From Planctomycetaceae bacterium (lineage in GTDB: Bacteria; Planctomycetota; Phycisphaerae; Phycisphaerales; Zrk34), in the NCBI GenBank assembly GCA_002685935.1, contig NYZD01000003.1:1-42097 (forward strand): a stretch of 42,097 bases of DNA. The letters are read 5' to 3'. Positions 26,878 to 36,749 of the stretch are shown piece after piece (within the stretch, counting starts at the first letter, position 1; each line of letters starts with the position of its first letter). Made by a program: the position numbers and the translations under genes. Under the pieces are notes generated by a model. The model searched no databases. It was given only the letters and a program-made list of their open reading frames with translations, and was not told where the DNA came from.

Positions 26878-27252
26878 ATGCCCGACACCCGCTACTCCAA
26901 AGAACACGAATGGATCCGGCCCGACTCAGACACCCACGCCGTCGGCATCACCCCCTACGCCGAACAACAACTCGGCGACATCGTCTACGTCGAACCCCCC
27001 GAAGTCGGCCGCACGCTCAACAAAAACGCCGAGGCCGGCGTCGTCGAATCCGTCAAAGCCGTCAGCGATATCTTCGCCCCCGTCGCCGGACAGGTCACCG
27101 AAATCAACCAGGCCCTCGTCGACGATCCCGCCCTCATCAACGCCGACCCCGACGCCGCCTGGCTCTTCAAAATCCGCATCAGCGACCCCAGCCAACTCGA
27201 CGACCTCATGGACGCCGACGCCTACGCCGATTTCGTCGATGCCCTGTCATGA
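26878..27252 (+). CDS. gcvH: Glycine cleavage system H protein
   Basis: A 124-residue lipoyl carrier that shuttles the aminomethyl group between the P, T and L proteins. The lipoylation site is Lys60 in VVESVKAVSDI. YSKEHEWI at the N-terminus and LGDIVYVEPPEVG are standard for GcvH. It starts 8 bases after gcvT and its stop overlaps the gcvP start as ATGA (27249-27252). It appears intact although both neighbours are disrupted. Confidence 0.95.
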   Translation: MPDTRYSKEHEWIRPDSDTHAVGITPYAEQQLGDIVYVEPPEVGRTLNKNAEAGVVESVKAVSDIFAPVAGQVTEINQALVDDPALINADPDAAWLFKIRISDPSQLDDLMDADAYADFVDALS

Positions 27253-28811
27253 CTTCTGCGCCCGACCCCATGCCCCAAACGCTCGCCCATCCGGACCCCG
27301 CCATGCAACACGATGACTTCGCCGATCGACACCTCGGCCCAACCCCACAGGACATCGATGCCATGCTCGCCGCGCTTGGCTTCAATGATCTTGACCAGCT
27401 GATCGCCGGCGCCGTCCCCGCGTCCATCCGTGATCTCGATCCCCCCGCCGACGCCCAACCCCACACCGAGCACGAAGCCCTCGCCGCTGTCCGCGCCCTC
27501 GCCGATCAAAACCAACCCGTCAAATCCATGATCGGCATGGGCTACCACAACACCGTCCTGCCCCCCGTCATCCAGCGCAACATCCTCGAAAACCCCGGCT
27601 GGTACACCGCCTACACCCCCTACCAGCCCGAGGTCGCCCAGGGCCGACTCGAAGCACTGCTCAATTTCCAGCAACTCATCGTCGACCTCACAGCCATGCC
27701 CCTCGCCAACGCCTCTCTTCTCGACGAGGCCACCGCCGCCGCCGAAGCCATGACCATGCTCCGCCGCGTCAGCAAATCCAAATCCAACACCTTCGCCGTC
27801 GCCGATGATTGTCACCCCCAAACCATCGCCGTCCTCCAGACCCGCGCCAATCCCCTCGGCATCAACGTCATCATAGTCGACCCACACACCGACCCCGACC
27901 TCCCCGACGCCTTCGGCCTCCTGATTCAAAACCCCGGCACCACCGGCTGCGTCCGCGACCTGACCGACCTCATCGACCGCGCCCACCGCCGCGACACCCT
28001 CGTCGCCGTCGCCGCCGATCCCCTCTCCCTCGTCCTCATCAAACCGCCCGGCGAAATGGACGTCGACGTCGTCATCGGATCATCACAACGCTTCGGCGTG
28101 CCCATGGGCTTCGGTGGCCCCCACGCCGCCTTCTTCGCCACCCGCGAAACCTTCGCACGCCAGGTCCCCGGACGCGTCATCGGCGTCTCCGTCGATCGCC
28201 ACGGTCGGCCCGCACTCCGCATGGCCCTGCAAACCCGCGAACAACACATCCGCCGAGAAAAAGCTACCTCCAACATCTGCACCGCACAGGTCCTCCTCGC
28301 CATCCTCGCCGGCATGGTCGCCGTCTACCACGGCCCAACCGGCCTCCGGCGCATCGCCGGCCGCGTCCACCGCCTCACCACCATCTGCGCCGCCGGACTC
28401 GAACAACTCAACCTCTCCCTCCAGCACGACGCCTACTTCGATACCCTCGCCGTCCACGTCCCCAGCGCCCACGACACCATCAACGCCGGCGCCCGCGCCG
28501 GTTTCAACCTCCGCCACATCAACCCCACCACCGTTGGCATCACCTTCGACCAGACCACCGACGAATCCGACGTCGAATCCCTCTGGCAAATCTTCAATCC
28601 AGAACAAGCGCCCCTCCCCCGCATCGATGACCTCCTCGCCGCCACCCCCACCGCCGTCCCCAGCAACCTCATGCGCACCAGCGCCATCCTCGAACATCCC
28701 GTGTTTCACAGCCATCACAGCGAAACCGAGATGATGCGCTACCTCCGCCGACTCGAACAACGCGACATCGCCCTCAACCGTTCCATGATCCCCTCGGCTC
28801 ATGCACCATGA
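27249..28811 (+). CDS. gcvP: Glycine dehydrogenase (P protein), N-terminal part before a frameshift
   Basis: Encodes about 515 residues matching the N-terminal half of full-length P protein: [49 protein letters not shown] and [16 protein letters not shown]. After MIP at 28785-28793 the frame reads SAHAP and stops. The bases over the join encode LGSCTMKLN in the +2 frame, the universal continuation [13 protein letters not shown] single C missing from the run at 28790-28793 explains the break. Restoring it joins this to the next entry as one protein of about 972 residues, close to E. coli GcvP (957). P protein decarboxylates glycine using PLP. The ATG overlaps the gcvH stop. Confidence 0.9.
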   Translation: MTSAPDPMPQTLAHPDPAMQHDDFADRHLGPTPQDIDAMLAALGFNDLDQLIAGAVPASIRDLDPPADAQPHTEHEALAAVRALADQNQPVKSMIGMGYHNTVLPPVIQRNILENPGWYTAYTPYQPEVAQGRLEALLNFQQLIVDLTAMPLANASLLDEATAAAEAMTMLRRVSKSKSNTFAVADDCHPQTIAVLQTRANPLGINVIIVDPHTDPDLPDAFGLLIQNPGTTGCVRDLTDLIDRAHRRDTLVAVAADPLSLVLIKPPGEMDVDVVIGSSQRFGVPMGFGGPHAAFFATRETFARQVPGRVIGVSVDRHGRPALRMALQTREQHIRREKATSNICTAQVLLAILAGMVAVYHGPTGLRRIAGRVHRLTTICAAGLEQLNLSLQHDAYFDTLAVHVPSAHDTINAGARAGFNLRHINPTTVGITFDQTTDESDVESLWQIFNPEQAPLPRIDDLLAATPTAVPSNLMRTSAILEHPVFHSHHSETEMMRYLRRLEQRDIALNRSMIPSAHAP

Positions 28812-30166
28812 AGCTCAACGCCGCCGCCGAGATGATCCCCATCACCGACCCCGGCTTCGCCGACATCCACCCCTTCGCCCCCGTCGATCAAACCACCGGC
28901 TACCGCCAACTCATCGACTCCCTCGAGCAACGCCTCCTCGACCTCACCGGCTTCGACGCGATCTCCATGCAACCCAACGCCGGCTCGCAGGGAGAACTCA
29001 CCGGCCTGCTCGTCATCCGCGCCTACCACACCGCACACCACCACGCCCACCGCGACGTCTGCCTCATCCCCGGTTCCGCCCACGGCACCAACCCCGCCAG
29101 CGCCACCATGGCCGGACTCCGCGTCGTCGTCGTCAACTGCGATGACCAGGGCAACATCGACGTCGAAGACCTCCGCCACAAAGCAGAAATCCACCGCGAC
29201 AAACTCGCCGCCATGATGGTCACCTACCCCTCGACCCACGGCGTGTTCGAACAATCCATCACCAGCATCTGCCACATCATTCACGAGCACGGCGGACAGG
29301 TGTATCTCGACGGCGCCAACTTCAACGCCATGATCGGCCTGTGCCGACCCGCGGCCGTCGGCGCCGACGTCATGCACCTTAACCTCCACAAAACCTTCGC
29401 CATCCCCCACGGCGGCGGCGGTCCCGGCATGGGACCCATCGCCACCAGGCATCACCTCGCACCCTTCCTGCCCAACCACCCCGTCGTCCCCAACGTCGGC
29501 GGTGAACATCCCATCGGCGCCGTCGCCGCCGCGCCCTTCGGATCGCCCATGATCCTGCCCATCTCGTGGATGTACATCCACATGATGGGCGACGCCGGCC
29601 TCTGCCGCGCCACCCAACTCGCCATCCTCAACGCCAACTACATCGCCCATCGACTCGACCCCCACTTCCCCGTGCTCTACCGCGGACGCAACGGCCCCGT
29701 CGCCCACGAGTGCATCATCGACCTCCGACCCATCACCAAAGCCACCAACATCACCGTCGACGACGTCGCCAAACGACTCATCGACTTCGGCTTCCACGCA
29801 CCCACCATGTCATGGCCCGTCGCCGGCACCATGATGATCGAACCCACCGAATCTGAATCCAAAGCCGAACTCGACCGCTTCGCCGACGCCATGATCGCCA
29901 TCCGCGCCGAAATCAACGCCATTGAATCCGGCCGGTCCGATCCCGCCGACAACCCCCTCATCAACGCCCCCCACACCGCCGAAGAACTCACCGCCGACAA
30001 CTGGACCCACCCCTACTCCCGCCAGACCGCCGCCTACCCCAATCCCGCCGTCCGCGCCAACAAATATTGGCCACCCGTCTCCCGCGTCGACCACGCCCAC
30101 GGCGACCGCAACCTCATCTGCACCTGCCCCCCCATCGACGCCCACCAGACCCAATCCAACGTCTGA
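28808..30166 (+). CDS. gcvP: Glycine dehydrogenase (P protein), C-terminal part after a frameshift
   Basis: A 452-residue frame carrying the catalytic half of P protein. It begins [11 protein letters not shown] and includes [28 protein letters not shown] and [20 protein letters not shown], where Lys195 of this frame binds PLP. It ends ICTCPPI as in full-length GcvP. Natural two-subunit enzymes (GcvPA/GcvPB) split well upstream of the SCTMK motif and read MKYNP, so this is a broken single-chain gene, not GcvPB. The start ATG does overlap the preceding stop (ATGA), so separate translation of a fragment is conceivable, but it would lack the LGSCT residues. Confidence 0.9.
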   Translation: MKLNAAAEMIPITDPGFADIHPFAPVDQTTGYRQLIDSLEQRLLDLTGFDAISMQPNAGSQGELTGLLVIRAYHTAHHHAHRDVCLIPGSAHGTNPASATMAGLRVVVVNCDDQGNIDVEDLRHKAEIHRDKLAAMMVTYPSTHGVFEQSITSICHIIHEHGGQVYLDGANFNAMIGLCRPAAVGADVMHLNLHKTFAIPHGGGGPGMGPIATRHHLAPFLPNHPVVPNVGGEHPIGAVAAAPFGSPMILPISWMYIHMMGDAGLCRATQLAILNANYIAHRLDPHFPVLYRGRNGPVAHECIIDLRPITKATNITVDDVAKRLIDFGFHAPTMSWPVAGTMMIEPTESESKAELDRFADAMIAIRAEINAIESGRSDPADNPLINAPHTAEELTADNWTHPYSRQTAAYPNPAVRANKYWPPVSRVDHAHGDRNLICTCPPIDAHQTQSNV

Positions 30167-30233
30167 TCCGCGCCGCCCTGCCCTCAACGCTACAATGCCC
30201 CCTCGATATTCAACGCCCCATCGGAGCCGCGCC

Positions 30234-31016
30234 ATGAAGATGTCCACTCGATTGCACGCCTGCCTCAAATCAGGAACCACCGCCGGCGGGTTCGGCTTCG
30301 CCCTCAACTCCCCCGCCGCCGTCGAGTTCCTCTTGCTGGACGTCGACCTCGACTTCATCATCATCGAAACCCAGCACGCCCCCGTTTCCGCCGCCGATGC
30401 CGCCCACTTGCTTCGCGCCGCGCAATCCGCCGACCCCCAGGCCACCCCCATCGCCCGCGTCCCCTGCCACGATGTCTATTGGATTCAACAGATGCTCGAC
30501 CTCGGATTCGTCGGACTCGTCGTCCCCCTCTGCGAGTCCGCCGACCAGGCCCGCGCCCTCGTCCAGGCCACCTACTATCCCCCCCTCGGCCTCCGCTCCA
30601 TCGCCTCCGCCATCCGCGCCAAGATGTACGATGACTACATCAATCAGGCCAACGACCACATCATCCTCCTGCCCCAGATCGAATCACGCCGCGGCCTCGA
30701 AAACGTCGAACAAATCGCCGCCGTCGAAGGAGTCAACGCCCTCCTGCTCGGACCCGCCGACCTCAGCCTCGACTGCGGCTGGTTCGATCACCTGCCCGAA
30801 ATCTGGTCGTATCCCCCCTTCATCGAAGCGCTCGACCGCATCACCGCCGCATGCAATGCCAACAACATCCCCCTCGCCACAATGGTCGGCGGCGAAAGCG
30901 TCTTCCACGCCCAGAAAGCGGGACTTCAAATCATCTGTTCAGGCGTCGACACCATCGCCATGCGCAACACCGCGCCAGCGGTCAACGACATCATGGATCG
31001 ACTGCACAAAGATTGA
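30234..31016 (+). CDS. HpcH/HpaI-family class II aldolase
   Basis: A 260-residue TIM-barrel aldolase of the 2,4-dihydroxyhept-2-enedioate / 2-keto-3-deoxy-sugar acid family, which cleaves 2-keto-3-deoxy acids to pyruvate and an aldehyde. The core segments are FIIIETQHAPVS (family EH motif; His48 retained but the usual Asp-x-Glu replaced), IARVP (Arg), LGFVGLVVPLCES, QIESRRGLENV and LLLGPADLS (metal Glu and Asp positions). GGAG (30222-30225) lies 8 bases upstream. A -10-like TACAAT at 30191-30196 gives a leader of about 31 bases, suggesting independence from the gcv operon, which ends 67 bases before. Confidence 0.87.
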   Translation: MKMSTRLHACLKSGTTAGGFGFALNSPAAVEFLLLDVDLDFIIIETQHAPVSAADAAHLLRAAQSADPQATPIARVPCHDVYWIQQMLDLGFVGLVVPLCESADQARALVQATYYPPLGLRSIASAIRAKMYDDYINQANDHIILLPQIESRRGLENVEQIAAVEGVNALLLGPADLSLDCGWFDHLPEIWSYPPFIEALDRITAACNANNIPLATMVGGESVFHAQKAGLQIICSGVDTIAMRNTAPAVNDIMDRLHKD

Positions 31017-31035
31017 CCGCCCACGCCCCATCCCA

Positions 31036-31917
31036 TCACTCCGCGTGCAGCATCTCGTGCTCTTTGATCTTGAGCTTCGGCAACTTCTCCCAGTACCGCG
31101 CCGTCGGCGAATCACGCCACCCTCTGTCCAGCGTGTCCCAGCTGAACGGCTCGCCCAACCAGGAGAAATGAGGCTCCAACCACTTGTCCGTGATCGAATG
31201 GCTCTGGCCCGTGTATCGGAAATCAATCGATAGCCGCAGCGTGTCCGCCGTGTGATTGTCCGCCGCCGAATGAATCGTCAGCGCCTTGAACATCAGCAGA
31301 TCACCCGCCCGATAGTCCGACTGAACCCACTCCAACTCCGGGTCCACCGCAACCGTCTGACCCCCCGGTCCCATCGCCGGCACCGGCTTCAGAAACCCCG
31401 CCTTGTGACTGCCCTTCAACAGCTTCAATCCCCCCACTCGCTCCGGCACGTCCCCCAGCGCGCCCCAGCACGAAATCGTTTCCGTCGAACCCCCCACGTA
31501 CAGCCAGTCCTGGTGCGGTTGCGTCCCACGCTCATTGTCATTGGGAAACGCGATCCGCGCAATCGTCATCGGCAGCGCCAACACCGGCTCCTGGAACAGC
31601 CCCTCCATCAACTGATGCACGTCCGCGTTCAGCTTCAGTCGATGAAACGCTTCCAGCGCCTGCAACTTCGCATACACCGGTTGCCATTCCTCGTCGCCCT
31701 CGAGCAACGGCGCATGATCCGTCAACCCCGCCATCAGATCCGAACCCTCGATCAGCCACCCCGCTTCCCGGCAGAACTCCAGAATCTGACGCCGCAAATC
31801 CAGTACCTCTTCCCGCGGCAGCAACTCGCGCACGAACAGATACCCATCCTCATTCAGCCGCTTCCGCAGCCCCGCCGCGTCGCCCAACAGATCATTGGAT
31901 TCCGTGAACTGTCCCAT
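31036..31917 (-). CDS. PhyH-family Fe(II)/2-oxoglutarate dioxygenase
   Basis: A 293-residue non-haem iron dioxygenase with a complete facial triad: His135 and Asp137 in QPHQDWLYVGG, His216 in ALTIHSAADN, and Arg228 in LRLSIDFRY for 2-oxoglutarate. WCH-type phytanoyl-CoA recognition is not evident, so the substrate is an unknown small molecule. GGAGG 9 bases before the Met at 31917 sets the start. It follows the corrinoid activator gene by 61 bases on the same strand and may be the last gene of that operon; if so, it could oxidise a methylated substrate or product (inference). Confidence 0.88.
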   Translation of the reverse strand: MGQFTESNDLLGDAAGLRKRLNEDGYLFVRELLPREEVLDLRRQILEFCREAGWLIEGSDLMAGLTDHAPLLEGDEEWQPVYAKLQALEAFHRLKLNADVHQLMEGLFQEPVLALPMTIARIAFPNDNERGTQPHQDWLYVGGSTETISCWGALGDVPERVGGLKLLKGSHKAGFLKPVPAMGPGGQTVAVDPELEWVQSDYRAGDLLMFKALTIHSAADNHTADTLRLSIDFRYTGQSHSITDKWLEPHFSWLGEPFSWDTLDRGWRDSPTARYWEKLPKLKIKEHEMLHAE

Positions 31918-31978
31918 GCGTTCAATCCTCCATCGATGCCTCTGCAAATACCTCACGCTTCCAACCCGTCGCAACCCA

Positions 31979-33922
31979 TCAAAACCCCACCATCCGTTCA
32001 AACTGACATCCCTCAACGAACAATTCGAAAAAGTCCGGGCTCATCTCCAGTTCCACGTGCTCGATCGTCCGAATCAGCCGATCGATATCCCGCCGCTTGC
32101 CCTGCGATACCAGCAGCTCCCGCGCCCCCTGCAGCGCCGCGTTGCCCACCTTCTTCACCCGATCGATCGGCACCGGCGCGATAAACCCAATGTCGATCGC
32201 CGCCAGCGGATCGATATAGTTCGCGAATCCCCCCGCCAGATAAAGCTGATCGATATCCGTCGGACCAACCCCCAGCTCACGCATCAACAGTAACTGACCG
32301 CAATTGTTCGCCGCCTTCGCCTGCGCCAGATGGCTCGCATCCTCCCGCGAGAACGTGATCCCATGCTCCGGCACGATCTCAACTTCATCCGCCTTGTCCG
32401 CGAACGTGCCCATCGGATTCATCATCTCGCTGCGGCGCAACTCAGCCAGCAGATCGATCAATCCCGATCCGCATATCCCGATCGGATCGATGCCGCCGAT
32501 CGTCTCGTAATCGAACCGCCCGTCCGTTAACCGAATCGTCTCGATCGCGCCGTCGCACCCCGTCATCCCAAACTTCACCAGACCCCCTTCGAACGCCGGC
32601 CCCGCCGGACACGACGCCGCGATCAGCCGATCCTTATTCCCGATGATCACCTCCGTGTTCGTGCCCACGTCAATGATCATCCCCAGCTCATCCGACTGAC
32701 TCAGGTCCTCCGCCACCAGCGTCGCCGCCGCATCCGCCCCCACGTGGCTCGCGATCAGCGGCCCCCCCACCAGCCGCGCGTGGCGGTTCGCGTAAAGCCG
32801 ATACTTCCGCGCCGATTCCGTCACCGCCGTTGTCTCACGCTCCCCCGCCAAAAATGCGTGCTCGATCGTCGACTTGTAAGGCTTCTGACCGATCGACTGC
32901 ACGTCCAGACCCAGCAGCAGATCACGCATCGTCGCGTTCCCCACCGCGTAAATCTCATAAATCTCGTGTCGAGAGATCTCCAGCGCCGCGCAGATCTCCC
33001 GTATCTCACCGTTCAGCGTGTTGATCATCGAGTGATGCAACTCGCCGCTGAACGCACCCGCGTCGTAACTGATGCGATGCAGCACGTCGCTGCCCCCGAA
33101 CCGTTGTGGATTCTCAAACGACGCCACGTACTTCGACTCCCCCGTCTCCAGATCCACCAGCTCCGCCACCACCGTCGTCGTCCCCGCGTCCACCGCCAGC
33201 CCGTAGATGTGCCCGCGATAGTCATCGATCTGCTCGTCCCCGTAGAAAACATGATCCCCCCGCCGCGTCACCACGGGGTCCAGATCCGTCGCTCGATGCG
33301 ATTGAGCCGTCAGAATCCGCGGCGCCCGACGCAGCAGCGCGAACTCAATGTCCGACGCCCCCGCCTTCACCTCCGCCTGACACGCCAGTCGATAGTCGCC
33401 GCCCAGAAACGCCTCCGCCTCCGTGCGCTCGCTCAGCCCGTCCGCCCCCGCACGCACTTCCACCACGCACTCATGACAGATCCCCGTTCGACCGCACGAC
33501 GTCGGCACCTTCACCCCCAGCGTATCCGCGTGATCGAACAGCGTCTGCCCCGTCTGCAATTCACGCACATCATCCCCGCAACGCACCGTCACGTCCGTCG
33601 CCTGTGCATCGTCCGCGATGTCCTGTCGATCCGTGTTACTCAATTGATCTCGCATCTCCTCGACGCCTTCCGGATCGTTATCCCACGCGCCGCGATAGTC
33701 CAGCGTCCCGTCATGCCCACATGTTAATGGATCGCCCGCTCGATGGGGCTTGCGCTGGTTGCCGCAGCGAATCTGCGCCGTGCACTGATCCTCCGCATCT
33801 CGATACGGACACCGCGTCAGGCTCTGCTCCTCAGCGTGCGCCACAATCTCCCGGAAAATGTCCGTCAGCCGATCCCGCCGCTTCTCAATTTCCGACTTGT
33901 CAATTGGACTGTTTGAACTCAT
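31979..33922 (-). CDS. RACo-type reductive activator of corrinoid proteins (ferredoxin + ASKHA)
   Basis: A 647-residue protein. Residues 110-190 form a [2Fe-2S] ferredoxin domain with Cys143, Cys149, Cys152 and Cys181 (CGRTGICHEC and RLACQ). A RACo linker follows, then an ASKHA ATPase-like domain with YGLAVDAGTTTVVAELVD near 230, AVGNATMRDLLLG, MIIDVGTNTEVIIG and YLAGGFANYI near 580. Such proteins use ATP to re-reduce inactive cob(II)alamin in methyltransferase corrinoid proteins. Unusually, about 100 residues precede the ferredoxin and include Cys38, Cys47, Cys53 and Cys68. Its ATG lies 23 bases inside the corrinoid-protein gene, so the two are co-translated. Confidence 0.9.
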   Translation of the reverse strand: MSSNSPIDKSEIEKRRDRLTDIFREIVAHAEEQSLTRCPYRDAEDQCTAQIRCGNQRKPHRAGDPLTCGHDGTLDYRGAWDNDPEGVEEMRDQLSNTDRQDIADDAQATDVTVRCGDDVRELQTGQTLFDHADTLGVKVPTSCGRTGICHECVVEVRAGADGLSERTEAEAFLGGDYRLACQAEVKAGASDIEFALLRRAPRILTAQSHRATDLDPVVTRRGDHVFYGDEQIDDYRGHIYGLAVDAGTTTVVAELVDLETGESKYVASFENPQRFGGSDVLHRISYDAGAFSGELHHSMINTLNGEIREICAALEISRHEIYEIYAVGNATMRDLLLGLDVQSIGQKPYKSTIEHAFLAGERETTAVTESARKYRLYANRHARLVGGPLIASHVGADAAATLVAEDLSQSDELGMIIDVGTNTEVIIGNKDRLIAASCPAGPAFEGGLVKFGMTGCDGAIETIRLTDGRFDYETIGGIDPIGICGSGLIDLLAELRRSEMMNPMGTFADKADEVEIVPEHGITFSREDASHLAQAKAANNCGQLLLMRELGVGPTDIDQLYLAGGFANYIDPLAAIDIGFIAPVPIDRVKKVGNAALQGARELLVSQGKRRDIDRLIRTIEHVELEMSPDFFELFVEGCQFERMVGF

Positions 33923-34658
33923 TGATCAACCGCTTCGCCACTTCCACGCATTCCACTGCGTTATCACCATAGGCGTCGGCATCCATGTCGTCCGCGAAAT
34001 CCGGCGTCACCGGCGCCCCGCCCACCATGAATCGCGTCTCATCCCGCAAATCCGCATCAACAAACGCCTCAATCGTTCGGCCCATGTTCGGCATCGTCGT
34101 CGTCAACAACGCCGACATCCCCACCACCTGCGCCTCATGCTCCTCAACCGCCTCAATGAAATCATCAGGCGATGTGTCCACCCCCAGATCGATCACCTCA
34201 AAACCCGCGCCACGCAACATCATGATGCAAAGGTTCTTGCCAATATCGTGCATGTCCCCCTTCACCGTCCCCATGATCACCTTGCCGACCGGCTCCACCC
34301 CCGACGCCGATAGAATCGGCTCGATGTGCTGCATCCCCGCCTTCATCGCCCGCGCGCACGCCAGCACCTCCGGCACAAAAATGGAATTCTCCCGGAACTT
34401 GATCCCCACGATCGCCATCCCCGCGATCAACCCGTCATCCATGATCTCCAGCGCCTCCAGACCCGCGTCAAGCTGCGCCTTGGTCAGTTCATTCGTCACT
34501 TCATGCCTGCCCCCGATGATCGACGCCGCCACGTCCTGCAACGCCGGCTTCGCCGACGCGTACAGCGCGATGATGTGCCGACGCTCATCCGCATCCTCAA
34601 TAAACTCCTCGATCTCCTGCTTCACAAACTCGTTCTGAATATCATTCAATTCTGGCAT
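33900..34658 (-). CDS. Corrinoid (B12-binding) methyltransferase protein
   Basis: A 252-residue two-domain protein of the MtaC/MtbC/MttC type that carries a methyl-cobamide. Residues 45-120 form the helical cap (GIKFRENSIFVPEVLACARAM). Residues 124-250 are the Rossmann B12-binding domain with GDMHDIGKN, where His137 is the lower axial ligand, then DLGVDTSPDDF, SALLTTTM and VGGAPVT. About 45 extra N-terminal residues are longer than usual. It lies between the homocysteine methyltransferase gene (74 bases upstream) and the activator gene (overlapping), so it is the hub of the methyl-transfer chain. Confidence 0.93.
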   Translation of the reverse strand: MPELNDIQNEFVKQEIEEFIEDADERRHIIALYASAKPALQDVAASIIGGRHEVTNELTKAQLDAGLEALEIMDDGLIAGMAIVGIKFRENSIFVPEVLACARAMKAGMQHIEPILSASGVEPVGKVIMGTVKGDMHDIGKNLCIMMLRGAGFEVIDLGVDTSPDDFIEAVEEHEAQVVGMSALLTTTMPNMGRTIEAFVDADLRDETRFMVGGAPVTPDFADDMDADAYGDNAVECVEVAKRLINEFKQSN

Positions 34659-34732
34659 GGCGTCTCATCAGCTCCATCGATCGATCACAATTCATTCATG
34701 TCCCGTGCCGTTCCACAAACGGCCCGTCCCCC

Positions 34733-35608
34733 CTACCCGCGAATCGCCTTCACAAACGCGCGTATATGGTCCGGGCCCGATCCGCAACATCCGCCCACCA
34801 CGTCCGCGCCCGCCGACACCAGGTCCCCCATCAGCGACGCCATGTGCTCCGGCGTGTCCGGATAAACAATCTCGCCCTTCACGATCGTCGGAATCCCCGC
34901 GTTCACGTGCGTCAGAATCGGCTTCTCCGTCGCCGACCGCATCGCCGCGATGATCTCGATCATCTGCTCGATCGCGATCCCGCAGTTCGAGCCCACCACG
35001 TCCGCCCCCGCTTCGTCCAACTGCCGCGCCGCGTCGCCCGGCGTCACCCCCATCATCGTGAAGTACCCCCGCTTGCCCAGATCGAACGTCATCGTCGCGA
35101 TCACCGGCAGATCCGTCACGTCCTTCGCCGCGCGAATCGCCAGCACCGTCTCGCCGATGTCGCTCATCGTCTCGATGCAGAATCCGTCACCCCCCCCCGC
35201 CGCCAGACCCCGCACCTGCTCGACGAACGCGTCATACATCTCTGCTTCCGTCGCCGTGCCGCTCGGCTCCAGAAACTCACCCGTCGGGCCGATCGATCCC
35301 AGCACAAACTTACCCGCCGCCCCCGCCCGAGCTCGCTCCGCCGCCAGCCGGTTGTATGCCGCCACCTGATCCTCAAACCCATACTTCTTGAGCATGTACC
35401 GGCTGCCCCCGAACGAGTTCGTCTCCACCATGTCCGAACCCGCCGCCGCATACGCCCCCGCCAATCCCTCCACCACCTCCGGATGCGTAACGTTGAAATG
35501 CTCCGGACATCCCCCCGGCTCCAGCCCGTGATCCTGCAAATACGTCCCCGTCGCGCCGTCGGAGATCAGCGTCGCCCCGCTCGAGATGCGCTCAAGTAAT
35601 TTGCTCAT
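34733..35608 (-). CDS. Stand-alone homocysteine S-methyltransferase domain protein
   Basis: A 291-residue protein equal to the N-terminal homocysteine-binding module of cobalamin-dependent methionine synthase (MetH). Zinc ligands are Cys209 (GSNCG) and Cys274-Cys275 (GGCCGSGPDHI), with spacing close to MetH. DGATGTYLQDHGL opens the barrel. The folate-binding, cobalamin-binding and activation domains of MetH are absent. A corrinoid protein and activator are encoded immediately downstream, so it probably transfers methyl from that corrinoid protein to homocysteine (inference). GGAAG 6 bases before the ATG supports the start. Confidence 0.92.
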   Translation of the reverse strand: MSKLLERISSGATLISDGATGTYLQDHGLEPGGCPEHFNVTHPEVVEGLAGAYAAAGSDMVETNSFGGSRYMLKKYGFEDQVAAYNRLAAERARAGAAGKFVLGSIGPTGEFLEPSGTATEAEMYDAFVEQVRGLAAGGGDGFCIETMSDIGETVLAIRAAKDVTDLPVIATMTFDLGKRGYFTMMGVTPGDAARQLDEAGADVVGSNCGIAIEQMIEIIAAMRSATEKPILTHVNAGIPTIVKGEIVYPDTPEHMASLMGDLVSAGADVVGGCCGSGPDHIRAFVKAIRG

Positions 35609-35675
35609 GCGTCACTTCCAGATCGGCGCTCCCGCCGTGTGCTCGTCACCCGCCCGCCGACCGACACCGGCCGCC

Positions 35676-36728
35676 TCAATGATCCGCCGCGTGCTCCCGG
35701 TGCCACCGCTGAACCGTCTTTGGGATTTCCTTGAGATTCTCAATCGGCGTCTGCAACGGAATCGCGCACTCCGGCCCAATCAACTCCACGTGCGAATCCA
35801 GATCCGCACAGACCTCCGCACTCACTGCCTCCGCCCCCTTCGAGTAAAGCGTCTCCGGATTGTTCACGTTGCCCACCAGCGATATCCGATCCTTGCAGAT
35901 CGCCATCGATTCGACCGGCGTGTTCTTCGAATCAAAATGAAACGCCGCCATCCCCGTTTGCGCGATGTACTCCATCCGATCCACCGTCCGGCCGCAGATG
36001 TGCAAAATCAGCGGCGCCGGAAGATCATCCACAAACTCCGCGTGCAGTTCCTTCAAATACCGATCGTAATAATCACCGCTCACCAGATCCCCCGTCGCGT
36101 GGTCCGGCACCGTCAGCGCATCCGCCCCCGCCTCGATCTGCGCCACCCCAAACTCGACCGTCGCTTCCTTCAGCTTGTCCAGACACTGCTTCGTCTTGCC
36201 CGGATCGTCCAGCGACATCAGCAAAAATCCCTCCACGCCGAACCCGTGATAACCCAGCGTCCAAGGCCCCATCGTCTTGCCGATGATCGCCACCTCATCC
36301 CCATATTCCTTCCGCAACATCTTGATCGCATCCAACACGCACTTCGTCTCCGGATGCGCCAGCAAATCCTTCGGAATCCGAATATCTTCCGGCCCGTGCC
36401 AGATCGGCTCATCCATCTTGACCGTCGGCCAGTTGTCCTTCTCCTCCCACTGAATCCGACAACCCAGCGCCACCGATTCCTGTACGATCGAGAACACCGG
36501 CATCATCGTGTCGAATCCCAACTCCGTGTAGCTCGTCGCCGCCAGCCGCGCCATCATCTCCGGATCCCGATTCGCGTCAGGAAAATGCGCGCCCACCAGA
36601 TCCATCAACTCCACCGTCGCCACCGACGTTGGATTACACACCGGCGTGCGGTCCACCGGCTCACGACGCAACGCCGCCAGCACACGCTGTCGACTCGTCA
36701 TCGGTTTCACCGGCTTCTGCTTCACCAT
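35676..36728 (-). CDS. URO-D/MtaA-family corrinoid methyltransferase
   Basis: A 350-residue uroporphyrinogen decarboxylase-fold protein of the MtaA/MtbA/CmuA methyltransferase type. The zinc-thiolate motif H-x-C...C is intact: His243 and Cys245 in ILHICGRT and Cys321 in GPECAIP. Uroporphyrinogen decarboxylase active-site residues are not expected in this group. Such enzymes transfer methyl between a corrinoid protein and a thiol, or, as in CmuA, from the primary donor to corrinoid. Because a homocysteine methyltransferase is already present, this one is the best candidate for the donor-side enzyme (inference). GGAAGG lies 7 bases upstream of the ATG, and the orf at 36750-37421 precedes it by 21 bases. 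Confidence 0.9.
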   Translation of the reverse strand: MVKQKPVKPMTSRQRVLAALRREPVDRTPVCNPTSVATVELMDLVGAHFPDANRDPEMMARLAATSYTELGFDTMMPVFSIVQESVALGCRIQWEEKDNWPTVKMDEPIWHGPEDIRIPKDLLAHPETKCVLDAIKMLRKEYGDEVAIIGKTMGPWTLGYHGFGVEGFLLMSLDDPGKTKQCLDKLKEATVEFGVAQIEAGADALTVPDHATGDLVSGDYYDRYLKELHAEFVDDLPAPLILHICGRTVDRMEYIAQTGMAAFHFDSKNTPVESMAICKDRISLVGNVNNPETLYSKGAEAVSAEVCADLDSHVELIGPECAIPLQTPIENLKEIPKTVQRWHREHAADH

Positions 36729-36749
36729 CGCACAACCTTCCAGGCCTGA

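Noticed and set aside
28808-30166. Genuine GcvPB subunit of a two-subunit P protein
   Set aside because: Starts inside the [12 protein letters not shown] motif and reads MKLN, as in single-chain GcvP; restoring one C gives a normal full-length protein.
35676-36728. Uroporphyrinogen decarboxylase of heme synthesis
   Set aside because: The H-x-C...C zinc motif and the corrinoid neighbours identify the methyltransferase branch.
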